From Gammaproteobacteria bacterium (GTDB taxonomy: Bacteria; Pseudomonadota; Gammaproteobacteria; UBA6429; Thiohalophilaceae): a stretch of DNA of 64,000 nucleotides. The notes under the pieces were generated by a model. The model searched no databases and was not told the origin of the DNA. It saw nothing but the letters and a program-made list of their open reading frames with translations. Shown here in pieces: positions 49,936 through 59,083 of the stretch. Numbering within the stretch: the first letter of the stretch is position 1; every line of letters begins with the position of its first letter. Location of the stretch: positions 124,001 through 188,000 of the forward strand of contig JACQBC010000001.1 in assembly GCA_016194635.1 (NCBI GenBank). Reading direction: 5' to 3'. The translations under genes were made by a program, and so were the position numbers.

Positions 49936-51049
49936 TTCGCCACCTCGTCCCGCGCCAGTTCCGCTTCGAGTTCCGCAACGCTCGGCAGGCTACCCTGCAA
50001 TTCCTTGGGAAGAACCTTGATGATTTCGGTTTCCCACTCGGCGACACCGATGGGTTTGTTGAACCCGCGCAGCGCGTATTCGGCTTCGAGCTTGTTGTTG
50101 GTGCGGCACAGCAGCAGGCCGATGCACGGCTTGTCGTCCGGGTGGCGCAGTAGGTCATCCACGGCCGAGAGGTACAGGTTCATGGTGCCGACAAAGCCTG
50201 GATCGAACGGCACCGCCTTGAGTTCCACGACCACATAGCAGCGCAGTTTCAGGTGATAAAAAAGCAGGTCGAGGTAGTAGTCGGCACTGGCAAATTCAAG
50301 ATGAACCTGTCGACCGACAAAGGCAAAGCCCGCGCCCAACTCCAGCAGGAAATGCTGGATGTGATCCACCAGCGCCTGTTCGACTTCGCGCTCGCGGCGC
50401 GGATCGGCGGTGCCGAGAAAGTCGAAGAGGTAAGGGTCCTTGAAAATCTGCGCGGCCATGTCGGAATCCGCAGGCGGTAGGGTGGCGTCGAAGTTGGTGA
50501 TGGCTTTGCCGTGGCGTTGGTGCAGATGGTTTGCAATCTGCGTCGCCAAAACGTCACGGCTCCAACCATGCTCAATCGTCTTGCGCGCATACCAGAGGCG
50601 TATCTCAGCATCTTCAGCTTATCGAGCAGCGCCACATTGCTGCGCCAGGGAATTTGTGCAACGGTGCGTTGCACAAATTCGCGGTCCGGCCAGGATTCGG
50701 CAAACTTACGCATATATTTCAGATTGCGCGGCGACAAACCGCTCATGTCTGGATAAGCAGCCCCAAGGTCGGCGGATAATCTGTCGATGACTTTCGCCCC
50801 CCAGCCTTGTTGCTCCTGTCGCGCCAGGATCAAACGCCCGATGTCCCAATACAGCATGACCATTGTCGCATTGGCGGCCATGACCACGCGCAATCGCTCG
50901 GCCTGGATGCGCTGCTTAATCTCCGTGAGCACCGCCGCATAACCGTCGGGCAAATCGGCGTGCGACGGCGTCGCGGGAAACGATGCGTCGCCCCGTTTGC
51001 GGCCACGCGAACCGCGCTCAACGGTGGTGCCGGGGGGCGTTTTTTTCAT
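49932..51049 (-). pseudogene. YhcG/DUF1016 PDDEXK nuclease-like gene with a single-base frameshift
   Basis: Two frames together give one ~370-residue DUF1016 protein. The N-terminal domain (51049 to about 50612) reads YWDIGRLILARQEQQGWGAKVIDRLSADL and YPDMSGLSPRNLKYMRKFAESWPD up to ALLDKLK; the C-terminal nuclease domain continues in another frame as AEIRLWYARKTIEHGW and on through YLDLLFYHLKLRCYVVVELK (the D...ExK-type site) to 49932. One G appears to be missing at about 50611 (KLK-D-AEIRLW expected). The start overlaps the hsdM stop (ATGA). Could also be a sequencing error; otherwise inactive. Confidence 0.88.
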
Positions 51050-51837
51050 ATCCCCAATTCCTCAAAATTCCGTTTGATGGTCGCCGCCAGCGTGACCACC
51101 TCGGCGTTGAGATCTTCCAGTTCGACGTGAATTTCGCGCAGGGTTTCCTCGAAGTCGAAGTCTTCATCGACTTCTTCGGGGGCGACGCCGACATAGCGGC
51201 CGGGGGTGAGGCTCCAGTCGTTGGTTTCGATCTCTTTGATCGTCACCAGTTTGACCAGCCCTTCCACGTCGCGCAGTTTGGCCTCGGGGAAACGTTCGGT
51301 GAGCCAGTGGGCCTGTTTCCAGAAATAGCGCACTTGCTTGAGTTGCTCGACGGCGAAGTGACGCGCTTCATCGGCGGCCTTGCGGGCGCGGGTGATGTCT
51401 TTGCTCACCCAAGCGTCGCTGTCTTTGGCGTTGCATTCTTTTTCGCAGGTGTCGATAAGGCGAGTGGCAAGCTTATAGATAAGATCGGTTTGTTTAATCA
51501 GGTCACGGCTGGCATCACTCATGGGCTCGAACGCTTTGGTGAGTTTGCACAGCGCCGCATTGGTATCCGATGCGGCCTCCCATTGCTTGGTTGCCTGCTG
51601 CGCACGCTTGCGGAACTGTGCGATGTCCTGATCAAACAGTTCGGTCTCATTTTCTAATTCCTTCAGCACGTCGGCCTGTGGTCCGGTTTTGGGCTGGCTG
51701 TGCAGAAACGGTGTTAGTGTGTTGCGCAAGACCTTCAGCGCCTCGGCATAGTCTGGCAATGGCTGTGCGATGTGTTCGAGTTGGGACATTCGGCGCGAGT
51801 TCTCGTTGTTTAGTCGTCTCAGCGTATTTCGCTGCAC
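51046..51837 (-). pseudogene. hsdM: Type I methyltransferase HsdM, C-terminal part only
   Basis: At most 263 residues (GTG 51837; ATG 51789 gives 247). The last ~100 match the HsdM C-terminus: YFWKQAHWLTERFPEAKLRDVEGLVKLV, NDWSLTPGRYVGVAPEE, FDFEETLREIHVELEDLN. The SAM-binding and catalytic NPPF/Y motifs of the N6-adenine methyltransferase domain are missing, and no trace of them is seen upstream. The N-terminal ~150 residues are helical and unrecognised. It can still contact HsdS but cannot methylate. Last gene on the upstream side of the island. Confidence 0.8.
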
Positions 51838-52051
51838 TGCAACCGATCACCCCCTTAAAACTGTTCAGACATTTTGCGCTATTTGGCGGGGGCAGGCAAG
51901 GTTGAGGAAAGATGAAATACAATCACAGATTGCGAATGCCTTGCGATGTCTTCAGAAATTGCCTGCGGTCATTACCAAGTTTTTCAAAACTCCGCTCTAT
52001 AAGGCAAGCTGGAATATAAGGCTTTACTTGTGTTGTTTTTTTGCATTCACT

Positions 52052-52076
52052 AAAAAAACGCCCCCTTGCGGGGGCG
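52052..52076 (-). terminator. Rho-independent terminator of the DUF2914 gene
   Basis: On the minus strand a 7-bp G+C stem (52070-52076 with 52059-52065) and a GCAA loop are followed by seven T. It lies about 50 bases after the stop of the DUF2914 gene. The rest of 51838-52123 holds nothing I can identify. Confidence 0.9.
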
Positions 52077-52123
52077 CTGCGTTTAACGACCTTGGAGAGG
52101 GTCGTGGAGCTGAGAACTCGGGT

Positions 52124-52759
52124 TTACTCTTTGCCCATCGCAGCGGGGGCGGGTTGAACACCGGCGGCGGGGGCGGCGTTTTCAGTTTTTGCAGGCGCTT
52201 TGGATATTGCAGCGGCCGCGGCGGCGGAGATTTTAATATTGTCTTCGGAAATAACCTCGCCCGCACCATTCACCACCGAGACTTTGTATTCACCGGCGGT
52301 TTGCGGAATAAAACTCTTGCTGGACCACACGCGCCAACGGTTACTGCCCACGTTAAATTTCATTTCGGCTACGACTTTGCCGTCGTGTTCCCAACGGTGG
52401 GTGGCGGTTTGGCCGTTCATGTCGCGCAGTTCAGTGAAATAATAAACCTTGGAGTTATCGGTATTTTGCAGTTTATCGGTGGGCTCACGGTCTTTAATCT
52501 CGCTGGTGAAGATCGAGCGCACCACGCTCCCTTTTGAAAAACCCGACTGCTCGGCCACATCCTGTTTTGCCCCCGTGGTGGCAGTACTCGTGGCCTTTGG
52601 AGTCGTGGTTGCCTCGGCGGGAGCAGTTTGGGTTTGAGAATGGGTCTGTTGCGCCGCGGCCGGCGCGGCGGGGGTTTGTGCCGACGTAGTGCCGGTGGTT
52701 TCAGCCACGGCGATAACCGGGCCTAGGGTTGCGGCGAAAATAATATGGCTTAATTTCAT
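52124..52759 (-). CDS. Secreted DUF2914 domain protein
   Basis: 211 residues. Signal peptide (about 1-19, ending AVA-ET), a Thr/Ala/Pro-rich linker (20-72), then a DUF2914 domain (about 78-175: VVRSIFTSEIKDREP, YYFTELRDMNGQTATHRWEHDGK, WRVWSSKSFIP, GEYKVSVVNGAGEVI) and an Ala/Pro-rich tail. The beta-rich domain is found in gammaproteobacterial envelope proteins of unknown role. It has its own terminator and stands alone. Confidence 0.87.
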   Translation of the reverse strand: MKLSHIIFAATLGPVIAVAETTGTTSAQTPAAPAAAQQTHSQTQTAPAEATTTPKATSTATTGAKQDVAEQSGFSKGSVVRSIFTSEIKDREPTDKLQNTDNSKVYYFTELRDMNGQTATHRWEHDGKVVAEMKFNVGSNRWRVWSSKSFIPQTAGEYKVSVVNGAGEVISEDNIKISAAAAAAISKAPAKTENAAPAAGVQPAPAAMGKE

Positions 52760-52894
52760 AACTGGGCTCCTCTGATGAATTCTAATTCGGTGTGTAATTA
52801 ATTACAGTGCCGAGTTTATTGTGTGTGCACTGTCTACCAAGTATAACAATCTATCCGTGAATAACATCACACTCCAATCCGGACCCCGGCAAGC

Positions 52895-53350
52895 TTATAG
52901 CACCAGCCGCGCCTTGATAAGCCCATAAAAAGAGCGGGCTTGAGGTTGACTAAAATACCAACCCAAGTGAATCCCGCATTGCAGGCAAGTGGCGAGCTGC
53001 CAGCTATAACCGCTAAACCACGTGTGCTGCAACGTAGGCTCTCCTGAGATCAGACCCCGCGCCTCGTGAAATAACACAATGGCGAACCTCATCCCCGCCG
53101 GGTTAGTCACGACATGGTGGTGCTGCCCCGCCATGTCGATGGCCTGACTGGGTCGTGTAATAACGCTACGGCAGTGCAGGCAGCGAATGACCTCGGCAGT
53201 TTCGGTTGGCTGGGGTATTGGGACGGTCAGACTGGCGGTTTTATCAAAATAAAATCGCGGCGGTAATAATTTATCCAGCCATAGCGGTAAGAATACAATC
53301 ATCGTGTGATCCTGGTAGGGCGCGTAAGGTCGACACTGCCACACTTCCAT
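52895..53350 (-). CDS. Bacterial cereblon-type (CULT) domain protein
   Basis: 151 residues. Residues ~52-151 match the thalidomide-binding CULT domain of cereblon and MsCI4. Zinc cysteines are C57-x2-C60 and C122-x2-C125. The three cage tryptophans are W111, W117 and W131, with the same +6 and +14 spacing as human W380, W386, W400; F133 corresponds to F402 and His109 to H378. HTWFSGYSW and HLGWYF are nearly the eukaryotic segments. The domain binds cyclic imides and uridine-like ligands in its aromatic cage; cellular role in bacteria is unknown. Divergent from hemH. Confidence 0.9.
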   Translation of the reverse strand: MEVWQCRPYAPYQDHTMIVFLPLWLDKLLPPRFYFDKTASLTVPIPQPTETAEVIRCLHCRSVITRPSQAIDMAGQHHHVVTNPAGMRFAIVLFHEARGLISGEPTLQHTWFSGYSWQLATCLQCGIHLGWYFSQPQARSFYGLIKARLVL

Positions 53351-53397
53351 CCTACAATGGCCGCCCGCATAACAACTGAATTTAATACAACCGCCTC

Positions 53398-54411
53398 ATG
53401 ACGCGCTACCCTGCCACTACTCCAGCCACCGATACTGCTCCCATAACCGGCGTCCTGTTAGTCAACTTGGGGACGCCCGATGCCCCGACACCTGCCGCGG
53501 TACGGCGTTACCTGGCGGAGTTTTTATGGGATCCGCGGGTGGTGGAAAGCCCACGCTGGTTTTGGTGGTTGGTACTGCACGGCTTCATCTTACGCTACCG
53601 GCCGCCGCGGGTAGCTAAAGTCTATCAAAGTATCTGGGGTCGGCAAGGCTCGCCCCTTTTGACCCATAGCCTGTCCCTGGCTAAGGCCGTGGCGGCCTCG
53701 GTGCCGGCGAATGTGGTGGTACGTTGCGCGATGAATTACGGCAATCCCAGTATTGCCTCGGTATTGGCGGAATTAAACCAGCACAATCTGCAACGCTTGT
53801 TGGTGCTACCGCTTTACCCGCAGTATTCCGCCACCACCTCGGCGGCGGTATTTGATGCGGTAACGCGCGAACTTCGCCGTTGGCGCAAACTCCCCGATCT
53901 GCGTTTTTGTCTTCACTACTATAACCATCCCCAGTATATTGATGTCTTGGCCGGGCAAATTCGCCACAGTTTCCAAACCCAGGGCCGGCCGCAAAAGTTA
54001 CTGTTTTCGTTTCATGGGATCCCGCAGCGCTATTGCAAAGCGGGCGATCCCTATGAACAGCAGTGTTACGCCACCGCCGCGCAAGTGGCTGCCCGCTTAG
54101 AATTAGGCCAAGAGCAATGGCAATTAACCTTTCAGTCGCGTTTTGGACGCGAACCTTGGTTAGAGCCCTTTACCGATCGCACGCTTAAAGCGTTCCCTGG
54201 ACAGGGTATTACCCGGGTGCAAATTATTGCCCCGGGATTTGCCGTGGATTGTTTAGAAACCCTGGAAGAGTTGGCTATCCAAAACAGAGAGTTTTTTACC
54301 CACGCGGGCGGACAAACGTTTCACTACATTCCGGCATTAAATGACAGCGCGGCGCATGTCGCGCTTATCCGCCAGTTAATCGATGAACAAACCGCGGGTT
54401 GGCACGGATAA
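53398..54411 (+). CDS. hemH: Ferrochelatase
   Basis: 337 residues. Inserts Fe2+ into protoporphyrin IX, the last step of haem synthesis. The opening GVLLVNLGTPDAPTP, the metal-site histidine in LLFSFHGIPQRY, and the glutamate segment PGFAVDCLETLEELA are all present. Peripheral membrane enzyme without a transmembrane segment. A haem-dependent sulfur oxidiser would need it, but the neighbours are not haem genes. Confidence 0.96.
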   Translation: MTRYPATTPATDTAPITGVLLVNLGTPDAPTPAAVRRYLAEFLWDPRVVESPRWFWWLVLHGFILRYRPPRVAKVYQSIWGRQGSPLLTHSLSLAKAVAASVPANVVVRCAMNYGNPSIASVLAELNQHNLQRLLVLPLYPQYSATTSAAVFDAVTRELRRWRKLPDLRFCLHYYNHPQYIDVLAGQIRHSFQTQGRPQKLLFSFHGIPQRYCKAGDPYEQQCYATAAQVAARLELGQEQWQLTFQSRFGREPWLEPFTDRTLKAFPGQGITRVQIIAPGFAVDCLETLEELAIQNREFFTHAGGQTFHYIPALNDSAAHVALIRQLIDEQTAGWHG

Positions 54412-54455
54412 GCGGTTTACCCGGCTCGCTAGCCGTTTCACTTTATTAGGGATGA

Positions 54456-56282
54456 TTAGCCCAACTCCCCTTTGTAATCGGCGATACCGGCATTGCCTTG
54501 GGCACCGATAATTTTCGGCGTATTAAATTTCTTGATCTTCGCCACTTTCACGTCGCGCAAATATTTAGCCACCGTGTCCCAAACCGGCTCACCGGGGGAT
54601 TGGCTACCCACCGTGGCCCAGCCCGCGACTTTATAGCTCTTCTTGGCGTCAATCGGGGTGCCGTTATCCAAGCGCATATCCTTGATCCGATTACCGATGC
54701 TGGCATTGAGGTCGATGGTGTAATCCATGCCGCCGAGCCGGACCATGTCGCCACCCTGTTGTTTATAAGGATCGGTATTGAATAAATTGTCCGCCACGTC
54801 TTCAAGCACGATCTTAATATCGTCACCGCTCATGTCACGCACATAGGTTTCGGGATAGGTCGTAGCGGTTTGATCCATGACGTGATCCATGGTCACCGTC
54901 TGACCTGGCAATACGGTGGTTCCCCAGCGAAAGCCCGGCGACAAGGAGATTTGCGCTTGGTTTACCGCGCGCAAGGCATCACAAATCACCTGGTCAAAGG
55001 TACCGTTGAAATTGCCACGGCGGTATAACGAGACACCCTCGGGATCGGCAATCGCCAATTGTTCGGTTAACTTGGCTTCATAGGGCTTGCGAATATCCGC
55101 GATATACCCTTGCATTTCCTTGTCCGGCTCTAACAAATTGGAGAATACCGGCAACAAGCGATAACGGAAATCCTGTAACTTGCCGTTACGCACATCCAGC
55201 TGCATAAACCCTAAGAACTTACCGTTGGAACCCGCGTTGGTTACCAAGGTTTGCCCGGTTTTATTCTTGATAACCGTGGGCGCGGGGACACCATCGTGGG
55301 TATGACCGCCGAAGATCACATCGATACCGGAGACTAGTTCCGCCATCTTTAAATCCACATCCATGCCGTTATGCGAGATCACCACCACGATATCGGCTTT
55401 TTCCTTATTACGCACCTCGTCGACCGTGCGTTGCATGTCTTGATCGTGGATACCGAAGGTCCAATGGGGAATAAAGCGTTGTGGATTGGCGATAGGGGTA
55501 TACGGGAAGGCTTGTCCGATCACGGCGACCCGCACCTCACCGACTTGTTTAATGCTATAGGGCTTAAAGGCGCGTTGGGTGCTTTCATTAAAGCCGGCAA
55601 AATCCGCGAAGGGATACCCGGTGAGGATCGATTCGTCATTCACAAACACGTTTTGACAAACAAAATCGCCTTTGAAGTTTTTGACGTTTTCAATCACTTC
55701 TTTATCTTGATAGGTAAATTCCCAATGGCCGGTCATTACATCCACGCCTAATAGATTACAGGCCCCGACCATGTCCTTACCACGGGTCCAATAGGCCGTG
55801 CCCGATCCTTGCCAGGTATCACCGCCATCCATTAACAGGGTTTTATTGACGCCGTGTTCGCTGCGTAATTTTTTAATCAGGGTACGCAGATGGGCAAAAC
55901 CACCGACCTTGCCAAAGGTCTTAGCCGCTTCCTCGAAATTCAAATACGTAAAGGCATGGGCCTCGATACTCCCCGGATGGATACCGAAGTGTTTGAGAAA
56001 TTTATCCCCTACCAAGTGGGGCGAAACCCCCGACATCGTGGCCAGCCCCACATTAACATTGGGCTCGCGAAAATAAATCGGCAGCAACTGCGCATGGGAG
56101 TCGGTGAAGTGAATTAAGGACACATTACCAAAGGGGGCGATGTTATAAAGTTCTTCGGGTTTACGCGCCACCGCCGAGGCCGGTGCGGCACCACTCTTGC
56201 CGGACTTATTACATCCGGGAACCAGACCGGCGGCGGCGGCCAGGCCCATCATTTGAATAAATTCTCGACGGCTAAGAGACAT
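54456..56282 (-). CDS. soxB: Thiosulfohydrolase SoxB
   Basis: 608 residues with a Tat signal (SRREFIQMMGLAAAAG) and a possible lipobox (LVPGC). Metallophosphatase-fold enzyme with two Mn ions that releases sulfate from the thiosulfonate bound to SoxY. Metal ligands are seen in LIHFTDSHAQL, DGGDTWQGSG, VVISHNGMD and GGHTHDG, and the SoxB-specific SPGFRWG segment is present. soxXA, soxYZ and soxCD are not adjacent, so this is an isolated soxB, as in several sulfur-oxidising gammaproteobacteria. Confidence 0.95.
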   Translation of the reverse strand: MSLSRREFIQMMGLAAAAGLVPGCNKSGKSGAAPASAVARKPEELYNIAPFGNVSLIHFTDSHAQLLPIYFREPNVNVGLATMSGVSPHLVGDKFLKHFGIHPGSIEAHAFTYLNFEEAAKTFGKVGGFAHLRTLIKKLRSEHGVNKTLLMDGGDTWQGSGTAYWTRGKDMVGACNLLGVDVMTGHWEFTYQDKEVIENVKNFKGDFVCQNVFVNDESILTGYPFADFAGFNESTQRAFKPYSIKQVGEVRVAVIGQAFPYTPIANPQRFIPHWTFGIHDQDMQRTVDEVRNKEKADIVVVISHNGMDVDLKMAELVSGIDVIFGGHTHDGVPAPTVIKNKTGQTLVTNAGSNGKFLGFMQLDVRNGKLQDFRYRLLPVFSNLLEPDKEMQGYIADIRKPYEAKLTEQLAIADPEGVSLYRRGNFNGTFDQVICDALRAVNQAQISLSPGFRWGTTVLPGQTVTMDHVMDQTATTYPETYVRDMSGDDIKIVLEDVADNLFNTDPYKQQGGDMVRLGGMDYTIDLNASIGNRIKDMRLDNGTPIDAKKSYKVAGWATVGSQSPGEPVWDTVAKYLRDVKVAKIKKFNTPKIIGAQGNAGIADYKGELG

Positions 56283-56407
56283 TCATCTCCTCCTGCGGGT
56301 TAGTGTGGATCGCGTTAGCATTTATCTATATCGCCCCATTATGCCATGCTCGGGCGGGGGGTATATACCTGGGGAACGATCTGCCAATAATAATACAAAA
56401 AGTGGAC

Positions 56408-57040
56408 TTATGGCATTACTTTGGTGGGGATGGGTGCTTGTCTTTGGCGCGACACTAACGGGGAGTAGTGCCGTACAACACGAAACAGCAGCAGCGCGGC
56501 CGCCCCGATGGACAACTCGATCGGGCGCAGGGTATCGGCCTTGACCAGCCAAAAGAAGTGGATTAAAGCCATGATCACGATCACATAAATTAACCGGTGC
56601 AACCGCACCCAATTACGTTTTAAACGGCGCTGCATCGCCTGGGTCGAGGTTAGCGCCAGGGGAATAAGCAACCCAAAAGCCAGCATACCGACGGTAATAA
56701 ACGGCCGCTTGAGGATATCGTGTCCGATCTCCGGCCAATCAAAAAATTGATCCATCCACACATACGCCAATAGGTGTAATAACGCATAAAAAAATCCGAA
56801 TAAGCCCAGCATACGCCGCAACCGAATCGGCCAGCCAGACTGCAATGCGGTTTTTAGGGGTGACATGCACAGGGTGATTAACAATAACATCAAGGCCCAT
56901 TCACCCAAGTGGCGGGTAACCACTTCAATGGGATTGGCGCCGAGTTGATGTTGTGTAAAACGCCATACCTGGATACCCAAAGGTAACAGGCACAGACTAA
57001 ATACCGCTGTTTTAAACAGCACCCAGTTACGTGACGGCAT
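56408..57040 (-). CDS. msrQ: MsrPQ system haem-binding membrane subunit MsrQ (YedZ)
   Basis: 210 residues, about six membrane helices, ferric-reductase-like domain. Passes electrons from the quinone pool to MsrP. Haem-ligand histidines fit RHLGEWALML, LLHLLAYVWMD and RLHRLIYVIVIMALIHF. It lies 32 bases downstream of msrP on the same strand, the normal arrangement. Confidence 0.93.
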   Translation of the reverse strand: MPSRNWVLFKTAVFSLCLLPLGIQVWRFTQHQLGANPIEVVTRHLGEWALMLLLITLCMSPLKTALQSGWPIRLRRMLGLFGFFYALLHLLAYVWMDQFFDWPEIGHDILKRPFITVGMLAFGLLIPLALTSTQAMQRRLKRNWVRLHRLIYVIVIMALIHFFWLVKADTLRPIELSIGAAALLLFRVVRHYSPLVSRQRQAPIPTKVMP

Positions 57041-57072
57041 TGGAGTAAGCGAGTTTCAGGTCGGCAATCGGG

Positions 57073-58002
57073 CTAGAAATATTTACGTAGATCCATACCA
57101 GCGTACAACGGCGCCACGGCCTCGGCATAACCATTAAACATCAAGGTATCGCGTTTGCCGAATTCACCAATACGCCGCTCGCGTTTTTGACTCCAGCGTG
57201 GATGATCCACCTCTGGATTAACATTGGAATAAAAACCGTATTCGCTCGGAATAGCCCTCGCCCAGGTGGATACGGGTTGTTGTTCGGTCAGACGAATTTT
57301 GACAATCGACTTGATGCTCTTAAATCCATATTTCCAGGGCACCACTAAGCGCAGCGGCGCGCCGTTTTGCTTGGGCAGTGTCTGGCCGTACAAACCCACG
57401 GCTATCAACGTAAGCGGGTGCATGGCCTCGTCCATCCTTAAACCTTCCAGGTAGGGCCACTCCAGTACCGCGCGTTTTTGTTCTGGCATTTCTTCTGGAC
57501 GCAGCAAGCTGGTAAATTCCACGTATTTCGCCCGCGAAGTGGGCTCATGGCGTTTTAGTAACGCGGCCAAAGGGAATCCAATCCACGGGATCACCATTGA
57601 CCATCCTTCCACACAACGCAGGCGGTAGATCCGTTCTTCCAACGGATGGGGTTTAAGAATATCTTCCAGGGTAAAGCGACCGGGGTTTTTAACTTCCCCC
57701 TCGATGACCACCGACCAAGGTGCGATCGTTAGCGCCTGGGCGCGCTCGGCGGGAGAATATTTGTCGGTGCCGAATTCGTAGAAATTATTGTAATGGGTCG
57801 CATCGTCGAAGGATGTTTTGGCTTCATTTAAGGTATATTTATTCGCGGCGCTGTAGTTTAAGGTAGAAGCCGCCACCGTACGGCTCACCAGCGGTGCCAG
57901 CGCCAACCCCGCTGTCGCCTGCATGAACCGCCGCCGTGCGCGGTAAACAGCCTCCGGGGTAACTTCGGATAACACTCGTGATGTTTGTCGTTTGGGTGAC
58001 AT
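57073..58002 (-). CDS. msrP: Periplasmic methionine sulfoxide reductase, molybdopterin subunit MsrP (YedY)
   Basis: 309 residues from the Met at 58002, which has AGGAG five bases upstream (the longer frame to 58032 does not). Tat signal with [15 protein letters not shown]. Sulfite-oxidase-fold Mo enzyme; the Mo-ligand cysteine is in [15 protein letters not shown]. Repairs oxidised methionines in periplasmic proteins with electrons from MsrQ. Useful beside a periplasmic Sox pathway that handles reactive sulfur and oxygen species. Confidence 0.94.
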   Translation of the reverse strand: MSPKRQTSRVLSEVTPEAVYRARRRFMQATAGLALAPLVSRTVAASTLNYSAANKYTLNEAKTSFDDATHYNNFYEFGTDKYSPAERAQALTIAPWSVVIEGEVKNPGRFTLEDILKPHPLEERIYRLRCVEGWSMVIPWIGFPLAALLKRHEPTSRAKYVEFTSLLRPEEMPEQKRAVLEWPYLEGLRMDEAMHPLTLIAVGLYGQTLPKQNGAPLRLVVPWKYGFKSIKSIVKIRLTEQQPVSTWARAIPSEYGFYSNVNPEVDHPRWSQKRERRIGEFGKRDTLMFNGYAEAVAPLYAGMDLRKYF

Positions 58003-58169
58003 ACCTGCTCCTAACAAAACCGCTGAATTCACTCGACACTTGACCGGATAACCGGCCTAGGGTTAAGGACCATGGATCCCGTGACTACCTTACAACCGGT
58101 ACTTAACCTTGCACTAAGTCAGGTCACGTCATAAGATTTGGTGACACCACCACCCAGGACTCATAAGAA

Positions 58170-58817
58170 GTGACCACCACCACGCCTAGTGTAGATCGGG
58201 CACCCCAGCCCCGTGCGGTGAATCGCACCATGGTACAGACCAGCAAGGCCAAGGGGGAAACCCGCACCTTCGAGATATTTGATGATCGGTTCATCGAAGT
58301 CACGATAGACAATATCTTCGGACAGAAGCTCTATAACCTCAATCTATGCTTGCTGGAGCCCTGGCCGGTACGGCACCGCGATGTTTCCTGGCGCTGGCTG
58401 TTGGCGATGATCTATTTTAGCATCACCACCCTGGCCTACGGTATGTACATGATCGACCACTCGTCCAACGATGCCCTCTCGCGGCTGGTACCCTTTCTGG
58501 TGATTTTTGTCTTGTTGTTACTGGGCTCACTGCTGATGTTTCTATATCGTTCCCCGAACGTCACGGAATTTCGCAGCCGTTATTGCGGTTGTGTACTGAT
58601 CAGCCTGATTTATGCCAACCCGTCGCAAGAACTATTTGACCAGTTTGTCGAAGAACTCAAACAACGCATCCTCGCCGCCAGCCAGACGGTACGCATCGAC
58701 AAACACCGGATGTTGATCAATGAAATCACCAAATTGCGTAAGCTGCGCAATGACGGTGTCATCAGTGAACGCGAATACGTCGCCGCGTCACGCCGCATAC
58801 CGAATATGCGGATCTAA
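58170..58817 (+). CDS. Small two-helix membrane protein of unknown function with a SHOCT-like tail
   Basis: 215 residues from a GTG (Met21, 58230, is an alternative behind GGTGAA). A basic soluble N-terminal part, two membrane helices (about 74-93 and 106-126) joined by a short loop, then a cytoplasmic helical part. The last ~25 residues (KLRKLRNDGVISEREYVAASRRI) look like a SHOCT oligomerisation motif. Divergent from msrP. Family not recognised. Confidence 0.65.
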   Translation: MTTTTPSVDRAPQPRAVNRTMVQTSKAKGETRTFEIFDDRFIEVTIDNIFGQKLYNLNLCLLEPWPVRHRDVSWRWLLAMIYFSITTLAYGMYMIDHSSNDALSRLVPFLVIFVLLLLGSLLMFLYRSPNVTEFRSRYCGCVLISLIYANPSQELFDQFVEELKQRILAASQTVRIDKHRMLINEITKLRKLRNDGVISEREYVAASRRIPNMRI

Positions 58818-58850
58818 CCGCAACAGCGCGGTCATCTTAGCGTAGTACTG

Positions 58851-58970
58851 ATGTTGGTTGTTGGCAGGGGTTGGGTCAGGTGACTCGCCGTCAATACATC
58901 CTGTAGGCTCGGGGAGCGACATCCCTGTCGCCCACGGTCACCCGACCCAACCCCTGCCAACAACCAACAT
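58851..58970. repeat. Long palindromic repeat, copy 1
   Basis: Perfect 27-bp arms (58851-58877 and 58944-58970), extended inward by one mismatch and six more pairs. The 51-base loop holds a core shared with two other sites: GTGACTCGCCGTCAATACAT (58881-58900), a TACATCCTGTA mini-palindrome and a GCGACATCCCTGTCGC hairpin. It lies between two convergent genes and could act as a bidirectional terminator. The rest of the gap 58818-59083 holds nothing else identified. Confidence 0.9.
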
Positions 58971-59083
58971 TGATAACTTTCCGTTGTAAGTTAAATCACC
59001 ACTCTAAACCCTAAGCACTTTGCCCGAGGGATGTATTCACAGCGAGTTACCCACACCGGTTGATCCGGCAATCACCGACTTTA

